64,000 nucleotides of DNA from JAIOQJ01 sp963718635 (GCA_963718635.1 OY970367.1:5642001-5706000); one strand, 5' to 3'. Positions 52,297 to 61,986 are shown, counted from the stretch's first letter. The notes: a model not told the origin generated them from the letters alone. Translations and numbers: made by a program.

Positions 52297-53559
52297 TTAT
52301 AGACGATCGCCGTATTCATCAACCTCATGATGGATGGATTCAGCCAAACGCAGGTCGCCTGTTGCAATGAGCGCACTGTTTCGAAAGCCCCGCAACACGC
52401 CGCCGGCCATCACGCTGGCGAAAAACAGGATTGACGCGAGATCCATCCAATGGAACGAGACGCCGTTCGACGGCCGATCGTGAACATTGGCTTTCATCCC
52501 TTCGGGCATGATCTGCCAATAAAGATGCGCCATTTGAAACACGAGCACCCACAACGCGACAAAGCCGATGACGCGAGGGTTGCGCTTATTCCCACGCGGC
52601 AGGAGCAAAAAGAATGGCACAGCGAAATAGCAGATCGGCAACAAGATAGACATGGTATACCAGGCGCCTTCGCGGCGATCCCAATACCATTTCGTCTCTT
52701 CGGGAATGTTGGTGTACCAGATGATGAAGTATTGCGCGAAAGCGACATAGGCCCAAAACACCGTCAGGCCGAACATAAACTTGCCAATGTCGTGAAAGTG
52801 TTCTCGGGTGATCGTGTTGCGAAGATACCCTGCCGAATGTAGAGCAATAACAATCAATAGGCAACTGACTAACGAGCCCCGAATGCAATCGGCCCAAAAT
52901 ATCACCCCGAATATCGTAGAAAACCAATGATAATTCAGACTCATCATCAGATCAAAGGCAGCAAATGTCGAAGTGATGGCCAATAACAACAGTCCTGAAG
53001 GCGCATACCATTCCATCGTGCGCTGGATGATCTTGCGGGCGTCGATATCATCTGTTGCATCGCACTGCCACGATAACCGCCGCATCAAATTGGAATAAAT
53101 AATCCAGACCGAAAAATAGATGGCGAACCGCACTAGGAAGAAGGCGGGGCTCAACCACACTTGTTTTCCATTGGTCAGATCTTCGGCATGAGACCACTTG
53201 TAAATCGTGCCAATGCCGATTGCAATGGGAACGAATAAGACAGCTAGAATTGGCAGGACCGAGTGGATGTTCTCAAAAATACGCCGAATCGCGACCGACC
53301 AGCCGGCTGCGGTGATGTGATGAATCAAATTCCAAAATAGGGCGCCGAGGGCCAACGATAGTGCCCACGTATAGCCCCATAGGTAGGAGTAATAGAACTG
53401 ACGTCGACCATGGCTATCATCGATTGCCCAGCCAAACAACAGCGCGAGCGCGGCCGCCGCGGCAGAGACCGTCACTTTTTGATGAAAGGCCGTGCCGGCA
53501 CGCTCATCCAATCGGGAAACGTCGGGTAGTTCTTGCAATGGCATATCAGCAGCGGTCAT
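52297..53559 (-). CDS. actF: Alternative complex III integral membrane subunit F
   Basis: 420 residues with about ten membrane helices. Family-like segments: YYSYLWGYTWALSLALGALF, FFLVRFAIYFSVWIIYSNL and EWYAPSGLLLLAITSTFAAF. ActF is a truncated NrfD-like subunit that helps build the quinol site and proton path. Its ATG overlaps the actE stop. An N-terminal soluble stretch (ELPDVSRLDERAGTAFHQ) precedes the first helix. Confidence 0.85.
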   Translation of the reverse strand: MTAADMPLQELPDVSRLDERAGTAFHQKVTVSAAAAALALLFGWAIDDSHGRRQFYYSYLWGYTWALSLALGALFWNLIHHITAAGWSVAIRRIFENIHSVLPILAVLFVPIAIGIGTIYKWSHAEDLTNGKQVWLSPAFFLVRFAIYFSVWIIYSNLMRRLSWQCDATDDIDARKIIQRTMEWYAPSGLLLLAITSTFAAFDLMMSLNYHWFSTIFGVIFWADCIRGSLVSCLLIVIALHSAGYLRNTITREHFHDIGKFMFGLTVFWAYVAFAQYFIIWYTNIPEETKWYWDRREGAWYTMSILLPICYFAVPFFLLLPRGNKRNPRVIGFVALWVLVFQMAHLYWQIMPEGMKANVHDRPSNGVSFHWMDLASILFFASVMAGGVLRGFRNSALIATGDLRLAESIHHEVDEYGDRL

Positions 53560-54438
53560 TGCCTCGACTCCCTGTGGGACAGGGATCGTTGAACGGACTC
53601 AAAGAGCCTCCTTGGGGCGTTCTGGCTCAACTGCAATGCACGAAGGTAGGCGACAATCGCCCAGCGATCTTGTGGATCGAACACCTGATGCCCCATGGCA
53701 GGCATTGTGTTTTTGCCGTTCGTGATTACATCATACAAGTAGCCATCGGGCGACTTCACGCAGTCGATCGACGTGATAGCTGGCAATGCCGATCATGCCT
53801 CGACGCCCGAGAATGCCATGAGCATTTTCACCCTGGCCGCCGTAACCCGTATCACCGTGGCAGACGGCGCAATGAATCGTGTAGCGTTCGCGACCACGAA
53901 GCATTAATGCTTGCCACCCCTTGTATCCCGTAGTTGCGTCAGCATAGATGGCATCATCAATTGCTTTCTTGGGGATATGCTGGACAAAGAAGTTGACCAC
54001 GACATCTCGTTCTTCTTCTTCATCGAACGATTCAAACGCAGGCTTACCTTCTTTGTCTTTAAGCGGTTGTCCGTCTTTGTCGAGTTTGGGCCGCTGCTTC
54101 TGCACGGTGAATTTTTCTTTTTTCGTCTCGTCGGGCTTGGTGCGGGCTTTGAAAAACACCGGGTCTGCATCGGGCATATATCGCGATTGCGGGCCGCCAT
54201 GATCCCCGGCATCGTTGCGTGTGGCGCCGCCATCATAAGGGATGGTCCCGGCAACCGGCGTGCGCGACGCCCTGCCATCGGCAAAGAACGGCGACTGACC
54301 TTGAGCCGAGTAGCGCGCCTGGTACTTCATATCGAGGAAGACGTGCCAAGGGCGATTACTCGATAACTGGCCGCGAAAGCCCAGGATGCCGACGGCAACC
54401 GCAGCGATGCCAACGATAATAAGAATCATACGAAACAT
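53556..54438 (-). CDS. actE: Alternative complex III monohaem cytochrome c subunit E (frameshifted)
   Basis: A membrane anchor (MILIIVGIAAVAVGILGF), a charged insert rich in Lys and Asp, and the haem motif HCAVCHGDTGYGGQGENAHG. One missing base near 53780 breaks the frame; the rest, VKSPDGYLYDVITNGKNTMP and RWAIVAYLRALQLSQNAP, completes the cytochrome fold with its Met ligand. ActE passes electrons out of the complex. Confidence 0.85.
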
Positions 54439-54477
54439 TAATGACGCCCGTCTTTGTGTGCCGCTGAGTGCACCCTA

Positions 54478-54990
54478 TTAATTGCTGACTGTCGCGATGT
54501 TGTAACCGCCTAGTTCCTCAAGAAGCAAATGGAGCGCGGTATCGTTGTAATAGGCGTCGCCTGTTTGCACCGTTAGAAAAAACCCATCATTGGTAGCTCG
54601 GCGCATCGGGTTATATTGATCGATCGGATGAAAGAAGCGGGGTAGCCCGCAAAGCCACAACATGCCGAAGACGGTGAAAAACGCGCTGAAGAGCACCATC
54701 AGCTCGAACATAATCGGCACGAACGCTTCCCATGAAGTGTACTGTTTCCCCTGAACAATGGTCGGATAGTACCAACCCATCAAATAAAATTGCATGAACG
54801 CCGCCGTCGCCAAGCCTGTGGCAGAGCCGCAAAGAGTGATCCAAGGTTGTATCGAACGCTTTTTGCCGATGGCCTTCACCATGCCATGCACCGGATAGGG
54901 CGAGTAGGCATCCAAAGTGGTGTACCCTAGATCGCGCAAGCGACGTGCTGCTTCCAACAGTTTGCCCGGCCCTTGTAACTCAGCGGCCAT
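54478..54990 (-). CDS. actD: Alternative complex III subunit D (DUF3341)
   Basis: 170 residues. The soluble N-terminus LLEAARRLRDLGYTTLDAYS is the DUF3341 signature, followed by two membrane helices (ATGLATAAFMQFYLMGWYY; FELMVLFSAFFTVFGMLWL). A peripheral-membrane subunit that braces the complex. Its start lies inside the end of the actC frame. Confidence 0.88.
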   Translation of the reverse strand: MAAELQGPGKLLEAARRLRDLGYTTLDAYSPYPVHGMVKAIGKKRSIQPWITLCGSATGLATAAFMQFYLMGWYYPTIVQGKQYTSWEAFVPIMFELMVLFSAFFTVFGMLWLCGLPRFFHPIDQYNPMRRATNDGFFLTVQTGDAYYNDTALHLLLEELGGYNIATVSN

Positions 54991-56480
54991 GCCCCAAGTT
55001 TCGCCGTTGCGCCTTCCATTGCCGTGACTAATTGGTCTTCCGGAAGAACAATCCTGTCACGGACATTCGGGTTTGTATTGGTTTCATCACCATGCGGATG
55101 AGCGCCTGGCAAAACACTTTTTATCTCCGCCAACGAGATCATCGGCAGATACTTCATGAATAATAGGGTGAGGGTGAAGAAGAGCCCAAAGTCACCAATC
55201 ATTTGCAGCCAGTCGACCCAGGAAGGTGTGAAATTGCCCCAGCTTCCCGGAAGGAAATCCCGATGCAATGACTGCACGATAATGACAAACCGCTCCCACC
55301 ACATGCCGACGTTCACGAACGTGACCACAATAAGAAGTTTCCAAGGCGTCGTGCGCCACGACTTGAACCAGAGCAACTGAGGGATGATGAGATTGCAACT
55401 AATCATGCTCCAATAGGCCCACCAATAGTCCCCAAAGGCACGGTTCAGAAAAATCTGTGATTCGTAGGCATTTCCCGAATACCAGGCGATGAAAAACTCC
55501 ATCGCATAGGCATAACCGACCAGCGTCCCGGTAGCCAGAATAAACTTAGCCATCACGTCTAAGTGGCGAATCGTGATTAAATCGGTGAGGCCCGCATACA
55601 TCGTGCGCACCGGGATCATACACTGCAGCACCATCGCGAAGCCGCCAAAGATGGCGCCCGCCACGAAATAGGGTGGAAAGATAGTCGTATGCCAGCCCGG
55701 CAATACTGAAGTCGCGAAGTCAAAGGACACGACCGAATGAACGGATAACACTAAAGGCGTGGAAAAGCCGGCCAAAAGCATGTAGGCGATTTCATAATGA
55801 CGCCAATGCCGTGTTGAGCCTCGCCAGCCAAAGGACATTATGCCAAACACGATTCGGCGATATTTCGAGGTCGCTCGATCGCGCAGCGAAGCGAGATCAG
55901 GAATTAGGCCCGTATACCAGAATAGGATCGACACGGTGAAGTATGTGCCGACTGCAAACAGATCCCAACACAAAGCCGAGCGAAAATTCTGCCAGATATG
56001 GTTGGCGTTTGGCAACGGAAACATGAACCAGGCATACCAAAAACGGCCGACGTGAATGCCGGGATACACGCCGGCACACATGACCGCAAACAACGTCATC
56101 GCTTCCGCGTAGCGATTGATGGCCGTGCGCCACTTTTGCCGGAACAAGAACAAGATGGCCGAGATGAGTGTGCCGGCATGGCCGATGCCGATCCAGAATA
56201 CGAAATTAGTGATGTCAAATGCCCAAGCGACCGGGATATTAGAACCCCATACGCCCACACCCGTTGAGATTAGATAGGTAGCGGCGAGCACCCCACCGCT
56301 CATTAGCGTGGCTGAGAAGATAAAAGCGGGCCACCACCATTTCGGCTGTGGATTTTCGGTGATGGAAGCGATCGTCTCGCTCACCTGGTTGAAGCTGCGA
56401 TGCGCAGGCTCGACCCAAGGGATGCGCACGTCAAAGCGATCTTCGTTCTCTAAGCAGGGCAGAGAAGTTGCCGGGTTCAT
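54927..56480 (-). CDS. actC: Alternative complex III NrfD-like quinol-binding subunit C
   Basis: 517 residues with ten membrane helices, for example FIFSATLMSGGVLAATYLIS, IGIGHAGTLISAILFLFRQK and TPLVLSVHSVVSFDFATSVL. NrfD/PsrC family: holds the quinol oxidation site. The frame overlaps actD by 64 bp; one base near the end would instead give NLGHGR and a stop 11 bp into actD, a more normal junction. The last 20 or so residues are therefore uncertain. Confidence 0.88.
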   Translation of the reverse strand: MNPATSLPCLENEDRFDVRIPWVEPAHRSFNQVSETIASITENPQPKWWWPAFIFSATLMSGGVLAATYLISTGVGVWGSNIPVAWAFDITNFVFWIGIGHAGTLISAILFLFRQKWRTAINRYAEAMTLFAVMCAGVYPGIHVGRFWYAWFMFPLPNANHIWQNFRSALCWDLFAVGTYFTVSILFWYTGLIPDLASLRDRATSKYRRIVFGIMSFGWRGSTRHWRHYEIAYMLLAGFSTPLVLSVHSVVSFDFATSVLPGWHTTIFPPYFVAGAIFGGFAMVLQCMIPVRTMYAGLTDLITIRHLDVMAKFILATGTLVGYAYAMEFFIAWYSGNAYESQIFLNRAFGDYWWAYWSMISCNLIIPQLLWFKSWRTTPWKLLIVVTFVNVGMWWERFVIIVQSLHRDFLPGSWGNFTPSWVDWLQMIGDFGLFFTLTLLFMKYLPMISLAEIKSVLPGAHPHGDETNTNPNVRDRIVLPEDQLVTAMEGATAKLGAWPLSYKGRANCWKQHVACAI

Positions 56481-56514
56481 GCAGCAACCTCCTGTTGGTC
56501 CATGTTAGAATTAT

Positions 56515-56598
56515 TGCAAATTGCAAATTGCAAACTGCAAATTGCAAATCTGAGTTTCAATTTGCAGTTTGCAATTGTCAATTTGCAATTTGCAATAA
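56515..56598. repeat. GCAAATT-type simple inverted repeat inside the operon
   Basis: Repeats of TTGCAAATTGCAAATTGCAA face CAATTTGCAATTTGCAATAA across a short gap. It fills the only large gap in the respiratory operon, between actB and actC, and may be an RNA hairpin affecting relative expression. Confidence 0.75.
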
Positions 56599-56607
56599 AT
56601 TGGTGTC

Positions 56608-59600
56608 TCATGAATGGGCCCCCTCTACCGGCACCATCTTAGGGTTCAAATTTCGGATGCGGGGTAGGTAGCTAGTGCGCGGTTTGGTGTTTAGCTCTCC
56701 TAACACCAGATAGTCGGCAAGCTCGGCCCGATTTTTGAGTTGATAGACTTTGCTCTTCTCATCGCGGACGTTGCCGAAGGTGATTGCCTTTGTCGGGCAA
56801 GCTTGCTCGCAGGCGGTGTGGATGATGCCATCCGGCACGATAATTCGGCTTTCGCCGTCGATCTGCCGTACTGCATAGCCGAGCTTGTACTCCTTTTCGG
56901 GGTCGTCCGTCGGCTTCGAATCGATCTTGTCGGCCCCGGCTTTGATCGCCAATACTTTCGCGCCGATCTTCGCGCGCTCAATGCGTTGGATGCAGTAGGT
57001 GCATTTCTCCATTACGCCACGCATCCGCACGGTTACTTCGGGATTCTTCTGCATTTTCAGCGTTTCGGGCATGCCGGCCTCAGAGAACGGCGTTGGAACG
57101 CGCAGTTCGTCAATCCGTCTCTTATTGAAATCGAACCAATTGAAACGCCGAGCTTTATAGGGGCAATTGTTCGAGCAATAGCGCGTGCCGATGCAGCGAT
57201 TGTAGACTTGGAGATTAAGCCCTTCCGGTGAATGCACTGCGGCGTTGACGGGGCAGACAGACTCGCACGGCGCCGCCTCACAATGTTGGCACATCATCGG
57301 CTGGGAGACGATCGGCGAGTCGTCCGCAGGCAAAGGCTCGCTACCGTTCGGGTTTTCGACTGTCTTGGTGAAATAGCGGTGCAAGCTGATCCAGTGCATC
57401 TGGCGATGCATCTTCATTTCGTGCTTGCCGACCACGGGAATATTGTTCTCCGCCTGGCAGGCGATCACACAAGCCGAACAGCCGGTACAGCTATTTAGAT
57501 CGATCACCATTCCCCATTGCATATGGCCATCGAGCCGTTGAGGAAACGATAGATCGTTGGCCGCCTCCAAGGCAATTCGTTTGATGCCTTCCATGCCCGG
57601 TCCGGCATCTTTGTAATCAGACTGATCGTAGCCCCACTGAAAGCGCGACTTTGGCGAGACGGAAGCGTGAGCGACCGCAGCTTTCTCGCTTTCTCCGGCC
57701 GCTGACGCTCCTGGCTCGCCATGACGTTTTTGATATTCTTCGAGGCTATATTCACGAATGATATCGTCTTTCTTGGCCTCGGAAATCGTGCCATGTTCCT
57801 GGCTCGTGACCAGGTCATAGGTCTCACCGGTTTTCTTTATAGTTGCGGTCGTGAAGTGCATCGCCTTCGAAGTTCGCAGCGGGTAAACGTTAAAGCCGCC
57901 GCCTTCTTTGACGTGGCTCAGCCTCATTTTTCCCCAGCCAAGCGAGAGCGCGATCGACCAGTCGGCCTGCCCAGGCAAGACAAACGCGGGAATTTTGACC
58001 TTGGCCGAGCCGTTGTCAATCTCCAACACATCGCCGGTTTTCACTTGGAAGTGTTCGGCAGTCTTCGGACTAATCAGAGCGGCATTATCCCACACTAATT
58101 TGGTTATCGGATCGGGCATCTCCAACAGCCAGGCATTCCACGCATAACGGCCATCGTAGAGGGCGTATGAGGGGTGGAAGGTGATTTCGAGGTTGTCAGG
58201 GCCGACGGCTGGGGCGGGGACGTAGGCAGCTAGTGCGGCTTCGGTTGGCTGATCCCGCCAAACTCCGACGTCAAATGCCGTGAACGGGTATGAACCGGGA
58301 TCGCCCCTTTGGATGAATCGCTTGAAGTTCAAATTTTGGCTGACGCTGTCATTTTGCTTATCATCGCCGGGATTACTGTGTCTTTTGTCAAACGCAGCAT
58401 GCACCAGATTATAGGCCTGTAACTTTGCATCAGCGAATGTGACCGCGTTGTTCCAGCCGCTCAATTGAATCAGTAATTCAAGAGCAGAGCGAGACGAATG
58501 TAAAGGCGCAATTAGAGGCTGCCGACTAAAAGCCTTATACTGGTTTTGCTCACCGCTATCGCCCCATTCCTCCAAGAAATGAGTTTGTGGCAAATGCCAA
58601 GCGCTTTTCTCGGAAGTCTCGTCTACAAATGGGTTAAGGCGAATCACACTGGGAATACGCTGGAACGCTCCTGCAAGATCATAATCGGCCGGGCCGTTGA
58701 GGACGGGATTGCCGCCGACGATGATGAGCGTCTCAACGGCATTTTGGTGGATTGGAGTAATTAGCTCGTAAAGCGATTTGAGATCCAGATCGGCCATACG
58801 GTAATGTCGCGTATCCATGCTGCCGAGCGCATAATCAATGACATTGCCGAGGGCGTTATTGATAAATGAACAAAGGGCATGGACTAATGGTGGCTGACGG
58901 TAACCTGGTAGGACGATGCCCAGTCCATTCTTAAGGTTCTTAGCGACCTCATCGATCCACTCGGTCGGAAACGCGACATCGGAGGTAGGCAGCTTTAGAA
59001 CAGCCGCAGTTTCAGGACTTTCGGGGACCTGTTTTGCAATGCGCTTGGCCAAGGCCACCGTATAATCGACGATGTGAGATGAAGGCAGACGCAAGCGATG
59101 ATCAACCATTGCTCCTGTTATTGTCCAACTGCTTTCGACAGCGTAGAATCGCTTTGTCTCCAACTCACGCGGCAAAAATGACTTTTCAATGTTAGAATCA
59201 CGGCGCAACTCAAAAGCGTTGAGGTCCTGGGTGGCCTCGACCCCAACAAAGTCATTATCGAGCAGAAGTACGGTTCGGGCACTGCTTATCCTGTTTTCCA
59301 CTTCGTAAGCAAGACCGACCGCTTCCAGCGCCGCCCGCGAGTTGTCTCGATTGATCGGTTCATAGCAGTGCCACACCGCGTTGGGGAACACGGTCTTCAT
59401 GTGTTCGCGTAACAAACGCATCGAAGGCGATGGATGATCCTCGACCAAGAAACGCAGTCCGGTTCCTTGAGTCTTCTTCAATTTCGCGAAATGTTCGGTG
59501 GCAAATAGATCAAAGGCTTCCCAAGTCGATGGCTTCCCTTGATGCAAAACCTGTTTGGAGCGATCCGGCGAATAGAGATCGTAAATGGCAGCTTGCGCGT

Positions 59601-59958
59601 AGGCGTCGCTACGGCCGCTGAAATAGGTGACATTCCCCTCAATCTTCGTCGGCCTGCCTTCATGCGTTTCAACGAGTAGCGGAAAGCACCCGCCGGGCCT
59701 GGGCATACTCGTCGCATAAAAGAGCGGCATCCCAGGTACGATGTTTTCGGGAGTTTGCGCATAGGGCAAAATCTCCAAGTCCGGCCGTCGGCAACCCGTC
59801 AGCGCGGCCGATGCCAACGCAGCCGATGAGAGAGCCATGAACTGCCGGCGGTCGGGAGTCGGCTCAACGACTTCCGCTTCACCTGCGTCTTCAAAAACAT
59901 TGGCAAAGCCCGGAAATTCAGAGGCGGTCGCTGAAACTTCGCGGCTAACATCGTTCAT
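56608..59958 (-). CDS. actB: Alternative complex III subunit B (molybdopterin-like plus iron-sulphur domains)
   Basis: About 1116 residues from the ATG at 59958, whose ATGA overlaps the actA stop; the open frame extends upstream without support. A twin-arginine type signal (DRRQFMALSSAALASAALTG, followed by Cys) leads to the B1 domain resembling molybdopterin oxidoreductases. The B2 ferredoxin part carries CTGCSACVIACQAENN, CQHCEAAPCESVCPVNAA, CIGTRYCSNNCPYKARR and CTYCIQRIERA with CEQACPTKAITF. B1 in this family holds no cofactor; B2 holds the [4Fe-4S] and [3Fe-4S] clusters that feed the haems. The frame is intact. Confidence 0.92.
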   Translation of the reverse strand: MNDVSREVSATASEFPGFANVFEDAGEAEVVEPTPDRRQFMALSSAALASAALTGCRRPDLEILPYAQTPENIVPGMPLFYATSMPRPGGCFPLLVETHEGRPTKIEGNVTYFSGRSDAYAQAAIYDLYSPDRSKQVLHQGKPSTWEAFDLFATEHFAKLKKTQGTGLRFLVEDHPSPSMRLLREHMKTVFPNAVWHCYEPINRDNSRAALEAVGLAYEVENRISSARTVLLLDNDFVGVEATQDLNAFELRRDSNIEKSFLPRELETKRFYAVESSWTITGAMVDHRLRLPSSHIVDYTVALAKRIAKQVPESPETAAVLKLPTSDVAFPTEWIDEVAKNLKNGLGIVLPGYRQPPLVHALCSFINNALGNVIDYALGSMDTRHYRMADLDLKSLYELITPIHQNAVETLIIVGGNPVLNGPADYDLAGAFQRIPSVIRLNPFVDETSEKSAWHLPQTHFLEEWGDSGEQNQYKAFSRQPLIAPLHSSRSALELLIQLSGWNNAVTFADAKLQAYNLVHAAFDKRHSNPGDDKQNDSVSQNLNFKRFIQRGDPGSYPFTAFDVGVWRDQPTEAALAAYVPAPAVGPDNLEITFHPSYALYDGRYAWNAWLLEMPDPITKLVWDNAALISPKTAEHFQVKTGDVLEIDNGSAKVKIPAFVLPGQADWSIALSLGWGKMRLSHVKEGGGFNVYPLRTSKAMHFTTATIKKTGETYDLVTSQEHGTISEAKKDDIIREYSLEEYQKRHGEPGASAAGESEKAAVAHASVSPKSRFQWGYDQSDYKDAGPGMEGIKRIALEAANDLSFPQRLDGHMQWGMVIDLNSCTGCSACVIACQAENNIPVVGKHEMKMHRQMHWISLHRYFTKTVENPNGSEPLPADDSPIVSQPMMCQHCEAAPCESVCPVNAAVHSPEGLNLQVYNRCIGTRYCSNNCPYKARRFNWFDFNKRRIDELRVPTPFSEAGMPETLKMQKNPEVTVRMRGVMEKCTYCIQRIERAKIGAKVLAIKAGADKIDSKPTDDPEKEYKLGYAVRQIDGESRIIVPDGIIHTACEQACPTKAITFGNVRDEKSKVYQLKNRAELADYLVLGELNTKPRTSYLPRIRNLNPKMVPVEGAHS

Positions 59959-60629
59959 CGATGGCATCCCCCGCAATGCGATGGCGGGCTTATTCCGAGC
60001 ATCTTTTTCAACTCGTCGCTTACTTCCTGCTTGCTCGTGCCGGCTTCCGGTTGCCAAGATGGATTAGTCACTTGCGTGCGCGGCCGGAGGGCTTCATCGA
60101 GATGATGATGGCAGTCGAGGCACCAGCCCATCGTCAGTGATTTCGCGTGGGAGACTACCTTCATGTCGTAGATGTTGCCGTGGCAATTGAAGCAGGCCAC
60201 GCCGCGATTTACGTGGATGGAATGATCGAAAAACGCGTAGTCGGGCAGCTTATGAACACGCTTCCATTCGATCGGATTCTTCGATCGCCAGCTATCGCGC
60301 ACAATCGAAAGCAATGGGCTGTTGCCTTTCACGTTTGCCTTGCCGGGATCGACGCTGTTGTGGCAGTTCATACAGACCTGCGTACTGGGCACGGTGGCGT
60401 GCTTGGATGTTTCAACGTGCTGATGGCAGTAACGGCAATCCATGCCGAGCTCGCCCGCGTGCAGCTGATGTGAAAACGCGACAGGCTGTTCGGGCTCAAA
60501 GCCGACGCGGGTGTATTGAGGATAAGCGTAATAGTAGAAGCCGGCCACGAACAGGGCCGAGGCGAGCGTCAAGCCGAGGACGACATTGCGCACCTGACGA
60601 TCGAAGCCGCGCCCGAAAATCGCTGGCAA
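59955..60629 (-). CDS. actA: Alternative complex III pentahaem cytochrome c subunit A
   Basis: 224 residues. An N-terminal membrane anchor (VVLGLTLASALFVAGFYYYA) and exactly five CxxCH sites: DCRYCHQH, VCMNCHN, ACFNCHG, WCLDCHH and HCGGCHR. First gene of the leftward operon. It connects the quinol-oxidising complex with the downstream cytochromes and the cbb3 oxidase encoded in the same operon. Confidence 0.92.
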   Translation of the reverse strand: MPAIFGRGFDRQVRNVVLGLTLASALFVAGFYYYAYPQYTRVGFEPEQPVAFSHQLHAGELGMDCRYCHQHVETSKHATVPSTQVCMNCHNSVDPGKANVKGNSPLLSIVRDSWRSKNPIEWKRVHKLPDYAFFDHSIHVNRGVACFNCHGNIYDMKVVSHAKSLTMGWCLDCHHHLDEALRPRTQVTNPSWQPEAGTSKQEVSDELKKMLGISPPSHCGGCHR

Positions 60630-60751
60630 GTATGGCTCCTTTCATCGCAATGCCGTCAGCGACGGCGGCGAGGGTGTTTCCGTATAACTATAAGGCGGCG
60701 TTGCGGAAGTAAACGGGTTATGAAACTCTACACTCGTTCCGTGGAAAATCC

Positions 60752-61648
60752 ATGATCCTCGACATTGACCCGAAGGTGGATTACGCATTCAAGCATGTAT
60801 TCGGTCGAGAAGCGACAAAGTCGATCTTGATTGACTTGCTGAATCAAGTGCTGGATTTGGCGTCCGGCCATCGCATCGTTGATATCGAGTTGCTGAACCC
60901 GTTCAATCCGAAGGAATCTTTCAACGATAAAGAATCGTTTCTGGACATCAAAGCGCGTGAGGAATCGGGGCGGCAGTTCAACGTCGAGATGCAGATGCTT
61001 TTTGCCAAACACTATCCCAAGCGCATCGTTTATTACGGATCGAAACTTTACTCCCAGCAGCTCCTCCAAGGCGAAGATTACGCGCTGTTGCAACCGATGA
61101 TCTCGATCAGCTTTCTCAATCACCAGATGTTTCCGCAATCGTTCGATTATCACTTGCGGTTCCGATTGCTCGAAGATCGCCATCATTTCCCGCTGATGGA
61201 TGATATCGAGTACCACTTTTTTGAACTCCCGAAATTCCGGAAAACTGCTGAAGAATTGACGACCGGGTTGGACATTTGGCTTTACTTCTTACGGCATGCG
61301 GCGAAAATAGATCTGGAAGCGGTGCCCACTACGATGCAGTCGCCACCGGTACTTCGCGCTCTGGAGGAACTGAAGATGCTAACGCAATCCGATATTGAAC
61401 GCGAGCGGTATGAATCGCGGCGTAAGTTCCAGATGGACTACACTAGCGACATGAATGAACAGCGGAGGGAGGGACGCCAAGAAGGGCGCCAAGAAGGTTT
61501 ATTCGAAGCAAGGATCAAAAATGTTCATTTTTGCGAGCAATTCCTTGGGCGAGCAATCACGCCAAGCGACCAACTGGATCGAATGTCTTTCGATGAGCTG
61601 AGCAAATTAGCCGACCGGTTAATGGAAGAAGTCTTGCAGCGCAAATGA
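60752..61648 (+). CDS. Rpn family PD-(D/E)XK nuclease (recombination-promoting/transposase-like)
   Basis: 298 residues. DPKVDYAFKHVFGREATKSI at the start and ESFLDIKAREESGRQFNVEM are the PD-(D/E)XK core: Asp in LDIKA, Glu in FNVEMQ. The family (PDDEXK_2/Rpn) cuts DNA and has been linked to phage defence. The C-terminus is charged and repetitive (ERYESRRKFQMDYTSDMNEQ, REGRQEGRQEG) and probably oligomerises. Intact. Confidence 0.85.
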   Translation: MILDIDPKVDYAFKHVFGREATKSILIDLLNQVLDLASGHRIVDIELLNPFNPKESFNDKESFLDIKAREESGRQFNVEMQMLFAKHYPKRIVYYGSKLYSQQLLQGEDYALLQPMISISFLNHQMFPQSFDYHLRFRLLEDRHHFPLMDDIEYHFFELPKFRKTAEELTTGLDIWLYFLRHAAKIDLEAVPTTMQSPPVLRALEELKMLTQSDIERERYESRRKFQMDYTSDMNEQRREGRQEGRQEGLFEARIKNVHFCEQFLGRAITPSDQLDRMSFDELSKLADRLMEEVLQRK

Positions 61649-61953
61649 ATCGCTTATTCGAATGGGTTTACTCGTTTTTCTCAAAGAAGTCAAAAATGCC
61701 CTTTTTTACCGAAGCTGACCATGAGCGAGAACGCTATGAATCGCGACGTAAATTCCAGATGGACTATACGAGCAACATGAATGAACAGCGGAGAGAGGGA
61801 CGCGAGGAAGGACGTGCCGAAGGTGCGATTCACGCATACGAGCGATTGCTTGGGCGTCCCGAAACCCCAGCTGATCAACTCGCGCTGCTATCGTTGGCAG
61901 AACTGAAAGTCCTAGCCGACCGATTGCACAGTGAAATACAACTGCGTGGTTGA
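61645..61953 (+). CDS. Free-standing copy of the Rpn C-terminal region, 102 aa
   Basis: Its ATG overlaps the Rpn stop (ATGA). After a short unique start (MNRLFEWVYSFFSKKSK) it repeats the Rpn tail: ERERYESRRKFQMDYTSNMN, EQRREGREEGRAEG, RLLGRPETPADQLALLSLAE, LKVLADRL. The nuclease core is absent. In E. coli rpn genes a C-terminal short form (RpnS) made from an internal start restrains the full-length toxin; this gene could supply the same role as a separate, coupled gene. That role is inference. Confidence 0.7.
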   Translation: MNRLFEWVYSFFSKKSKMPFFTEADHERERYESRRKFQMDYTSNMNEQRREGREEGRAEGAIHAYERLLGRPETPADQLALLSLAELKVLADRLHSEIQLRG

Positions 61954-61986
61954 TGCTTCGCGTGTTGCAAAATAGATGAAGGAAAA

